Part shown: in pieces, positions 56,479-62,609 of the stretch
How the letters are laid out: each line of letters starts with the position of its first letter
Numbering within the stretch: position 1 is the stretch's first letter
Notes under the pieces: generated by a model
Seen by the model: only the letters and a program-made list of their open reading frames with translations
The model's database searches: none
Told to the model about the DNA's origin: nothing
Made by a program: the position numbers and the translations under genes
Assembly: GCF_030142045.1 (NCBI RefSeq)
Contig: NZ_CP126242.1
Span: forward strand, 62,001-126,000
From: Arthrobacter sp. zg-Y919
GTDB taxonomy: Bacteria > Actinomycetota > Actinomycetes > Actinomycetales > Micrococcaceae
Direction: 5' to 3'
DNA length: 64,000 nucleotides

Positions 56479-56819
56479 GCCGTGCACATCATGCCGGCCG
56501 GAGGGGAGGTTCTCACAGGCCCAAGATTATCTGATCGCGGCGCCGGTTCAGCGAGCGGCAGGCCAAACCCGCGCAGTGCACGGCGGGTTTGACTCAGGAG
56601 GGGAAAGTAGCGGTGCCGGACCGGGAGCGCCTCTCGGCGGAAGGCCGCTCGAAGCGGCTCAGAGTTGAAGCCCGGGGGTTCCGCAGTCCGACACCGATTT
56701 CAGTTTTCTACTCTCTGCCGGTGATGTCAACACGGCCCCGGGGGACTGTGAGGACCGCCACTGGGGGATGCGTCACGAGCCCTTACCCAGGCGGCTGTCC
56801 TGCTCCCCGCCGGCTCCGG
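56479..56819. other. 341-base region without a convincing gene
   Basis: This gap lies between the starts of the DUF47 gene and the stop of the next minus-strand gene. It holds one hairpin, AAACCCGC with GCGGGTTT (56565-56590), which lies upstream of DUF47. The rest shows no coding pattern I trust: an open frame from 56589 exists but only because the reading frame opposite a real gene stays open. The promoter of the DUF47-pitA unit should be here. Confidence 0.6.
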
Positions 56820-57461
56820 CTAGTCGAGTTCGCCCCGCCGCCAGGCGGCTGCCGAATGCTCCAGGTCCTCCGCCGTGTGCACCAGCTGGCGTGCGTTGCG
56901 GGTCAGCAGGGTCGCCCGGTCCCCGTTGGACGCCTCGGAGGAATCCGCGTGGTTGGCCTGGCCGAGGGCCACCACCCTGCAGAAGGCGGCGAAACGCTCC
57001 AGTGCGACGTCGAAATCACCCTCAAAGGCACCGGAGAGGATGGTGTCCGCCATGGTGCGTACCTCGTCCGCCCCCAGCGGTTCGGCTACTCCGGCAACGA
57101 CTTTGGAAACCTGTGCAACGTCCTTCCCGGCCGCGTAGAACGCGGCAATGCGCTCGGGATTGCGCTGGATGGATGCACGGAGCGCGTAGAGGCGCCAGAG
57201 GGCTCCCGGCAGGGACCGGGCAGGGCTTTCAGCCCACATTTCGGCGACCGCTTCGACTCCCTGCTGGTCGGTCAGTTCCACCAGCCGGCGGGTGACTTCC
57301 GGATCGGTGCTCCTGCGGCCGTGGTGGACGAGCGCCTGGGCGGCCAGATGGGCCGCCTCGGAAACGCGTGCCGGATCGGCACCGCCGGGGAAGTTGGCGA
57401 AGTCCACGGGTGCAAGAGGCTTTGGCTTGTGATGGCGCGGCATTGAATTGGACTCACTCAT
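56820..57461 (-). CDS. Conserved hypothetical protein, all-helical
   Basis: I do not recognise a named family. About 213 residues from ATG 57461 (MSESNSMPRHHKPKP). The N-terminal 30 residues are basic and proline-rich; the rest is alanine/glutamate-rich and helical, with no membrane helix or signal. Repeating stretches such as RLVELTDQQGVEAVAEMWAE and ALWRLYALRASIQRNPERIAAFYAAG suggest a helical repeat bundle. GGAG lies 12 bases before the ATG, a long spacing. ATG 57443 is an alternative. It is divergent from the tRNA-Lys gene. Confidence 0.75.
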   Translation of the reverse strand: MSESNSMPRHHKPKPLAPVDFANFPGGADPARVSEAAHLAAQALVHHGRRSTDPEVTRRLVELTDQQGVEAVAEMWAESPARSLPGALWRLYALRASIQRNPERIAAFYAAGKDVAQVSKVVAGVAEPLGADEVRTMADTILSGAFEGDFDVALERFAAFCRVVALGQANHADSSEASNGDRATLLTRNARQLVHTAEDLEHSAAAWRRGELD

Positions 57462-57642
57462 GCTTTGAGAATACTCCGGGATCAGCACCGAATCGAGGCG
57501 GGTTGGAGGTGCCCGGGAACTGCCCGCCGGGGCGCCGCACCGGCTGTATCCCGCGGTCCCCGCCCGGGGTTTTCCACGATCTGTGCGGTGTGCGATAAAG
57601 TGGGACAGTCGGTCCGCGCTGTAACCAGCCGGAGCCGGTGGC

Positions 57643-57715
57643 GCGCCTATAGCTCAGTTGGTAGAGCAACGTCCTTTTAAGTCGTGGGTCGCAGGTTCGA
57701 GCCCTGCTGGGCGCA
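57643..57715 (+). tRNA. tRNA-Lys (anticodon TTT)
   Basis: A 73-base tRNA cloverleaf: acceptor GCGCCTA/TGGGCGC, D-stem GCTC/GAGC, anticodon loop CTTTTAA with TTT at 34-36, T-arm GCAGG-TTCGAGC-CCTGC, discriminator A. Bases 16-17 after it are CC, then G, so the 3' CCA is not fully encoded and must be added after transcription. The anticodon stem has one T-T pair (positions 30 and 40). Confidence 0.96.
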
Positions 57716-57750
57716 CCGCAAACAGAGCACCGAAAAAAGAGCACCGCAAA

Positions 57751-57785
57751 AAGAATGGCTTGCCGAGGCAAGCCATTCTTTGTTT
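57751..57785. terminator. Bidirectional terminator after tRNA-Lys
   Basis: AAGAATGGCTTGCC and GGCAAGCCATTCTT pair around GA. The minus strand continues with TTTTT, the plus strand with TGTTT. It serves the tRNA and, on the other strand, the CDGSH gene (stop 57822). Confidence 0.9.
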
Positions 57786-57821
57786 AAGCCCTTTTCCTGG
57801 CCGGCGGGACTGTTCCTTCGC

Positions 57822-58169
57822 TTAGCCTGCGGCTTCTTCCGCGGCCCGCCGCGCCGGTTCCGGTACCGGACGACGCCGGGTGGTATCGAACTTCATCAGC
57901 TTGTGGGTGCCGTCGCAGTACGGTTTGATCGCGGAGCCGCCGCACCGGCACAGCGCCACGGTTTCCCGGTCCCGCGGCACGGGGACCCCGTCAGGCGTGA
58001 CAATTTCGAAGTCGCCGCGGACCAGCAGGGGACCATTGGGGCAGGCCACGATGGACGCCGGGGCGCTGCCTTCCCGGGTCTCCCAGGCCTGGAGCCCGGC
58101 AGCCTCAACCTCAGTCGCCGGGTCCGGCATGGCCGCCGTGTCCTCCGCGGGGGATCCGCTGACCGTCAC
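57822..58169 (-). CDS. CDGSH iron-sulfur domain protein
   Basis: A 115-residue protein with one CDGSH-type 2Fe-2S site: CRCGGSAIKPYCDGTH near residue 74, three cysteines and one histidine in the exact spacing. An N-terminal domain of about 60 residues (ACPNGPLLVRGDFEIVTPDG) precedes it. The GTG start overlaps the stop of the diiron gene (GTGA), so the two are co-translated. The cluster type suggests electron transfer to the partner enzyme. Confidence 0.9.
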   Translation of the reverse strand: MTVSGSPAEDTAAMPDPATEVEAAGLQAWETREGSAPASIVACPNGPLLVRGDFEIVTPDGVPVPRDRETVALCRCGGSAIKPYCDGTHKLMKFDTTRRRPVPEPARRAAEEAAG

Positions 58170-59263
58170 GGCGTGACACCGCCGGCCATTGCCGTAGCTG
58201 CCAGTGCGGCACCTGCGGTGCCGCCGCCGTCGTTAGCCAGGGGCGTGAGCAGCGCGGTCTCGCCTGCCTGCCAGGCCGTGAGCTGGTCTTCGGCGAGCAT
58301 GGCGTCGATGGCCAGGACGGTAGCGGCGCCGAAGATGATGTCTGCCAGCAGGTCGGGTTCGGCCTCGGCCAGTCCACCGGCCAGGTCGCGTGCGGCGATC
58401 TGCTCGTGCACCGCGTCCGCTTCAACGTGTTCATCGAAGTAATACGTGACCTCATCGCTGAAACCGTGCCGCCGGAATCCGCGGGCGTAGAACGAGTTGG
58501 GGATGGAGGAGGTCATTTCGAACGCCGCCAGGTGCCCGGCAATGGCGCCGCGCAGCCGCCGGTTCAAGCCAAAGAGGGACATGGCGTTGGAGGAAGCCAG
58601 GGTCAGTGCGGGAACCAGGTCGATGTAGTACCCGTAGCCGGAATCCAGGCCGAGACCCTCCATGGTGGTGCCGAACAGCTTCGAGTGCATCCGCTCCACG
58701 CGCCCGCCGCCGTATTCATCTGCCTGGATCTCCACCAGGGCCGCCTTGGCGCGTCCCACAGGAAGCCGCGGGATGGCCCAGCTGTGCGGGTCCGCCTCCT
58801 TCAGCTGGTACACCGAGCGCAGGATCAGGAATTCCTGCAGCTGTTCGACGCTCGCCTTCCCGGCCACGAAACGCGAAGCGCCGGGACTCTTGTCGTCGGC
58901 CGCCAGGCGGAAGAGGGACTCTGCAACGGCTTCGCTCTCCGGCGCGGGCAATGCGGGGACGGGCACTACCGCGCGCAGCACGTCCTCGAACGCCGCTTCC
59001 ATCCGGGCGCGCACGCGGATCAGCTCGGGATCCCATTCAGCCGCATCCTCGACTCCATCCAGTCCGCTGTAGTGCAGCTCGTAGAGGCAGAACAGGGCCA
59101 GCTGAAGGTCTTCGTCACGGAGCAGGTCCGGGGTGCCGGCCAGGGCTTCGTCCACCAGGAGATTCAGGGAGCCGTAGGCGTTGGCGTGGCCCGCGCCGCC
59201 GCGGTTCTGGAGGAGGTCTAGCAGGGTGGCGCTGACGCGCCCCCTCGGGGCGGGAATCTTCAT
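58166..59263 (-). CDS. Iron-containing redox enzyme family protein (heme-oxygenase-like diiron fold)
   Basis: A 365-residue, all-helical protein of the heme-oxygenase-like diiron family (Haem_oxygenase_2). Candidate metal ligands are in VEIQADEYGGGR near residue 180 and YYFDEHVEADAVHEQIAARD near residue 279, a Glu/His-rich pattern. I chose ATG 59263 (MKIPAPRGR) because AAGGA lies 6 bases upstream; in-frame ATGs at 59305 and 59449 lack one. Members oxidise diverse small molecules with O2. The adjacent CDGSH protein is a regular partner. Substrate unknown. Confidence 0.87.
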   Translation of the reverse strand: MKIPAPRGRVSATLLDLLQNRGGAGHANAYGSLNLLVDEALAGTPDLLRDEDLQLALFCLYELHYSGLDGVEDAAEWDPELIRVRARMEAAFEDVLRAVVPVPALPAPESEAVAESLFRLAADDKSPGASRFVAGKASVEQLQEFLILRSVYQLKEADPHSWAIPRLPVGRAKAALVEIQADEYGGGRVERMHSKLFGTTMEGLGLDSGYGYYIDLVPALTLASSNAMSLFGLNRRLRGAIAGHLAAFEMTSSIPNSFYARGFRRHGFSDEVTYYFDEHVEADAVHEQIAARDLAGGLAEAEPDLLADIIFGAATVLAIDAMLAEDQLTAWQAGETALLTPLANDGGGTAGAALAATAMAGGVTP

Positions 59264-59464
59264 TGCTTTCCTTACATCTGCAGGCGCTTTTCCGGCGGTT
59301 TTCATCGGATTTTGTCGGGCTGCGGGACACAAGCCACAAGTCAGCATACTTGGTGTTCCCCCACCCGGCCCTTTTTCAGGTGCACCGTACCGCCATTGAC
59401 CTTTGCAGCCGGGTTCGGTGCAATGGAGGCACAAGGCGCAGGAAGGCAACAGGGCGGAGCGGCG

Positions 59465-60025
59465 ATGGTGGAGGGTGTTTTTCCGATCCTGCTGCTGGTG
59501 CTCGCGCTCACCGCCGGTGCGGCCGGTATTGACCGGGCCCTTCGCGCCGGAGACGGCGAGAACCTTTTCTGGGCCGGGTTGACGGCGTTCCTGGCGGTCC
59601 TGCTGATTGCCGCGTGGGCGTCGACTGCCACGGATGCCGGAGCCGCTGCAGCGGGGTCGGTTGTGATGGCCGGCAGCATCGCCGCGGCACTCTGGGTGGC
59701 CCGGCGGGACCGCCGTCGTCGGCTGATCCGTGAAGACCGGCAGCTGCAGGCCGAACTACACGCTGTGGCGGCCCGCCACGAGGAGGTCCTGGCCCGCTGG
59801 CGCGCCTATGAACTGGATCCCTGGCTCGCCGCGGAGCACCCTCAGCTCCTGGATGTCCGGGCCCCGGAAACACGCAACTTCATCCGGGCGCTGAAGGCGG
59901 CCGAACAGCTGCGCCCCGAAGCAGGGAAGGCGTCGGATGCGGCTGCGTATGCCCAGGCCGTCGGCAGGCTGGAAGATTCCTTCCGCCGCGCCGAAACCGC
60001 CGCAGGCGGCGGAAGGGCCGCATAA
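59465..60025 (+). CDS. Membrane protein with cytoplasmic helical tail, hypothetical
   Basis: A 186-residue product from ATG 59465 (GGAG 7 bases before). Helix 1 (VFPILLLVLALTAGAAGID), helix 2 (LTAFLAVLLIAAWAST) and helix 3 (AGSVVMAGSIAAALWVA) are followed by a basic, coiled-coil-like tail (RRDRRRRLIREDRQLQAELH; ALKAAEQLR). ATG 59423 is an alternative. No family recognised; it is conserved in style with Arthrobacter hypotheticals. Confidence 0.7.
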   Translation: MVEGVFPILLLVLALTAGAAGIDRALRAGDGENLFWAGLTAFLAVLLIAAWASTATDAGAAAAGSVVMAGSIAAALWVARRDRRRRLIREDRQLQAELHAVAARHEEVLARWRAYELDPWLAAEHPQLLDVRAPETRNFIRALKAAEQLRPEAGKASDAAAYAQAVGRLEDSFRRAETAAGGGRAA

Positions 60026-60080
60026 CCGCGCGAAGGGCATTGGGCTGGACCACCGGGGGATTGCGTGACAGTCTCGGCCC

Positions 60081-60383
60081 ATGACTACCAAGGACATCAG
60101 CGTCTCGCGCAATGACGGGCTGGACAGGTACGAACTGCGGCTGGACAGGAAGTTGGTGGGGATTGCCGACTACGAGGTGCACCCGGACGGCGTAGCGCTT
60201 ACCCACACGGAAATGGAGCCGGAGTTCCGGCACCAGGGCTACTCTTCGCAGCTGGCCCGGTATGCGGTGGAGGACATCGTCAACGGCGGGCGGAGGATCA
60301 AACCCTACTGCTCCTATATGGCCGAATATCTCGGCAAGCACCCGGAATACAGCCATCACGTTTCGTGGCCCCAGGGGGAATAA
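60081..60383 (+). CDS. GCN5-related N-acetyltransferase-like protein (NATD1/YidJ type)
   Basis: A 100-residue short GNAT-like protein: LDRKLVGIADYEVHPDGVALTHTEMEPEFRHQGYSSQLARYAVEDI holds the acetyl-CoA loop (RHQGYSS for RGQGIG), and RIKPYCSYMAEYLGKHPEY the C-terminal signature of this small family. Biochemical role unknown. ATG start. It lies between a membrane hypothetical and the HTH regulator. Confidence 0.82.
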   Translation: MTTKDISVSRNDGLDRYELRLDRKLVGIADYEVHPDGVALTHTEMEPEFRHQGYSSQLARYAVEDIVNGGRRIKPYCSYMAEYLGKHPEYSHHVSWPQGE

Positions 60384-60398
60384 GGACGGCGGGGCATT

Positions 60399-60419
60399 AA
60401 CGGCCGGAATCCGGCCGTT
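60399..60419 (+). terminator. Palindrome downstream of the GNAT-like gene
   Basis: AACGGCCGGA and TCCGGCCGTT pair around one A, 16 bases after the GNAT-like stop. Only TTCTCC follows, so termination strength is uncertain. Confidence 0.5.
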
Positions 60420-60514
60420 CTCCGTGCCGCCGTTCTCCGTGCCAGAGCCAGTCCCAGCGCAGGCAGCCAAACGGCCCGTGCGTTAATTGAAGCTGGTGCC
60501 TTAATTGAAGCTGG
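60415..60514 (+). repeat. Two pairs of 14-base direct repeats upstream of the HTH regulator
   Basis: CCGTTCTCCGTGCC occurs at 60415-60428 and 60430-60443 (15-base step). TTAATTGAAGCTGG occurs at 60483-60496 and 60501-60514 (18-base step). The region is the leader of the gene at 60610. Spacings of about one and a half to two helical turns could suit regulator binding, but slipped-strand duplication is an equal explanation. Confidence 0.75.
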
Positions 60515-60609
60515 CTTCCCGCTCTGCATATGGGGGGAACGCAGAAGGGGAAGCCAGTCCCACCAGTATAATTCTATTTGTCCGGGTAAATCCAATCGAG
60601 GGGGGCAAA

Positions 60610-61341
60610 ATGGCAGTGCCTGCCAGGTCCTTCCAAAGTTGGCGGGCAGTGGTTGCCCCCGGAGCCTCAAATGCGGACCTCTGCCGCCGGACGGGGATCA
60701 AGCGTTCCACCCTTGGCCAGCAGATTGTCCGGGGCAAGGTCTCGGAGATCACTGTGGTCCGGGTGGCCCGGGCGTACGGGAAAAATCCAGTGGAGGCACT
60801 CTCCGAATTCGAGGAATACTCGGATCTGCTCGGCGGGCCGTGGCGGCCCAGTGCCGCGGAACTTATCAGCCAGGTTTCCTATATCTGCATCCTGCAGGTA
60901 ATCCTCTCCAGGGCCACTCCGAGTGACGGTGTTGGGCAGGGGTGGCCGGACCTGGTCCGGTATCCGCATCGGAACGCCATCCGCTCCTGGTTCGAGGCAG
61001 TGGACCCCGGGGACCTGCGCCAGCGCCTTAGTGCCAAGACGGGTGTGGCACCCCAGAATATTTCGGCCCAGCTCTCAGCAGCCCGGCTGGCACCCGAGCT
61101 GGCGGTGGAGGCTGCACGGATTGCCCAGGCATCACTGCCGGGAGGCCTGGTGGCGACCGGCCTGGTCACCGCTGACGAGGCCGGCTGGCCCCCCAACGGG
61201 CAGGAAGAGGCGTTGGCAGCGCTCACAGATTCTGAGCTGCTTTTCCTTGCCCGGGACCGCTTGGACGGTGCAGGAAAACAGCTGCGGAAGTACGAACACG
61301 ATGTGGAAAATGATCTAACGCTTTTGGAGAACCTGGGATGA
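60610..61341 (+). CDS. Regulator with two helix-turn-helix-like units, actinophage-repressor-like
   Basis: A 243-residue protein from ATG 60610, with GGGGGG 4 bases upstream. Residues 20-63 hold an HTH (DLCRRTGIKRSTLGQQIVRG then VVRVARAYGKNPVEAL) of the type seen in actinophage immunity repressors and their bacterial relatives. Residues 129-185 repeat the layout: SWFEAVDPG, LRQRLSAKTGVAPQNISAQL, then VEAARIAQASLPGGLVATGL. Both units begin SW...PG, which suggests an internal duplication. A charged helical tail follows. It overlaps the next gene by four bases (ATGA). DNA-binding is inferred; what it senses is unknown. Confidence 0.75.
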   Translation: MAVPARSFQSWRAVVAPGASNADLCRRTGIKRSTLGQQIVRGKVSEITVVRVARAYGKNPVEALSEFEEYSDLLGGPWRPSAAELISQVSYICILQVILSRATPSDGVGQGWPDLVRYPHRNAIRSWFEAVDPGDLRQRLSAKTGVAPQNISAQLSAARLAPELAVEAARIAQASLPGGLVATGLVTADEAGWPPNGQEEALAALTDSELLFLARDRLDGAGKQLRKYEHDVENDLTLLENLG

Positions 61342-62072
61342 GTATCGTTTCCGCCATTCAATATGGCGCACTGGCCGTTGCGGCCGTTTTTACCCTGGTG
61401 CGGCTGCCCCTGGCTGTCCAGGGCCGCAATCCGATGCTCTTCTGGGGACTTGCGTTCGCCACCATTGGCGTTGCGCTTAGTATTCCCTCGATTTACCTTC
61501 CGGTGGATGCATTGCTTGGCGGAACAAACCAAGCCAACCTGATTCTCCGTTATGCCACCTACGGTGTGGTGGCGATGATCGGCGGCAGCGCCGCAGCGGC
61601 GTTCCGTGCCCCCCGGGTGCGCGGGCTCATTCTCGGAATCCCCGGACTCGCAGTGCTGGCAGCGACGGCCATCACGACCACCGTGCTGTTCAGCATGTGT
61701 GACCTGCCTGTGTCCTCACCCGGCCTCAACGGCTACATGGGCCAGGAGTCGGTCTGGGCGTACTCCGTCCTCGGTCGGGTCTACCCTGCCTACATCGCCG
61801 CGTGCCTGATCATCCCGGCATTCCGCGTTGTTGTTACCGCCCGCCCGGCCGCCCTGCGGATCGGTTCCGCCCTGATCGGCGTTGCCCTTGTGGAGATTGT
61901 CGTCTGGTCCGCGTTGTGGGTCACCGGACAGCAGACGGGCGTGTGGGACTACATCCTGCCGCATTCGGCAGTGATTGTGCTGGCAGCGGGACTTGCATCT
62001 GTGGCTTTCTACGGGGCGGCAGCGAATAGGCGGAAAAAGCAAAGCCTGCTGACTTCCGACTACGTATGGTGA
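61338..62072 (+). CDS. Seven-helix integral membrane protein, partner of the HTH regulator
   Basis: A 244-residue protein with seven clear hydrophobic segments: about 6-27, 33-55, 73-93, 95-118, 139-160, 172-194 and 205-226. A basic tail (NRRKKQSLL) on the last segment places it inside, giving an outside N-terminus. The short external loop between helices 4 and 5 (MCDLPVSSPGLNGYMGQES) carries one cysteine. The layout resembles seven-helix receptors or MAB_1171c-type actinobacterial membrane proteins, often found beside HTH genes; this is only a resemblance. It is translationally coupled to the regulator. Confidence 0.72.
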   Translation: MSIVSAIQYGALAVAAVFTLVRLPLAVQGRNPMLFWGLAFATIGVALSIPSIYLPVDALLGGTNQANLILRYATYGVVAMIGGSAAAAFRAPRVRGLILGIPGLAVLAATAITTTVLFSMCDLPVSSPGLNGYMGQESVWAYSVLGRVYPAYIAACLIIPAFRVVVTARPAALRIGSALIGVALVEIVVWSALWVTGQQTGVWDYILPHSAVIVLAAGLASVAFYGAAANRRKKQSLLTSDYVW

Positions 62073-62166
62073 CAATTAGATAAACTTGTTCACGGTTTCA
62101 TGTTTGTGTGCCAGAATAATGAATATGTAACGTCCGCTGCCTGTGGGGGGTCAGCGTGAAGTTGCA

Positions 62167-62204
62167 ACGAAGCCAGCGGCAATGCCGTTGGCTTCGTCAT
62201 TTTC
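62167..62204 (+). terminator. Rho-independent terminator after the HTH/seven-helix operon
   Basis: ACGAAGCCAGCGGC and GCCGTTGGCTTCGT pair (one G-T) around AAT, followed by CATTTT. It lies 95 bases after the membrane gene stop and 77 before the convergent ptsH stop. Confidence 0.8.
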
Positions 62205-62273
62205 CGGAATCACCCGGTTCTGGAAGCAAGGGCGGGACATTCATAGAACGGTGAATGCCCCGCCTCTTGCCGC

Positions 62274-62552
62274 CTACGTGGCGTCCAGATCCGTTTCCAG
62301 GATTTTCGCCAGCTCCTCAAGTGCTGCTTCCGCCCCTTCGTCCTCCGAGCGCAGCACCACAACGTCTCCGTGCGATGCGCCCAGGCTCATCAGGGAAAGC
62401 ATGCTTGAGGCATCCATCGCCTCGTCGGCCGGGTCCCCTTCCCTGGCAATGGTGACTTCAACGGGTTGGGCCGCTGCCGCTTCCGCGAAGATCGACGCCG
62501 GCCGTGCGTGAAGCCCTACCCTGCTGGCTACTGTGGCTTTGCGTTCTGCCAT
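62274..62552 (-). CDS. ptsH: Phosphocarrier protein HPr
   Basis: A 92-residue PTS phosphocarrier. The active-site His is in VGLHARPASIFAEAA near residue 15, and the regulatory serine region is DASSMLSLMSLGASHGD near residue 48. It takes phosphate from EI and gives it to sugar EII proteins, or here possibly to DhaM. GGAAGGA precedes the ATG. It lies 57 bases downstream of ptsI in the same direction. Confidence 0.95.
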   Translation of the reverse strand: MAERKATVASRVGLHARPASIFAEAAAAQPVEVTIAREGDPADEAMDASSMLSLMSLGASHGDVVVLRSEDEGAEAALEELAKILETDLDAT

Positions 62553-62609
62553 TGGTGTTCCTTCCGTGGTTTTTACGCTGTGGTCGTCGTTGGGTCCCGT
62601 CCGGGCCGG

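Noticed and set aside
56589..57446. A 285-codon plus-strand open frame
   Set aside because: Most of it is antisense to the helical hypothetical at 56820-57461, and the part in the gap has no coding character despite an AGGAGGGG nearby.
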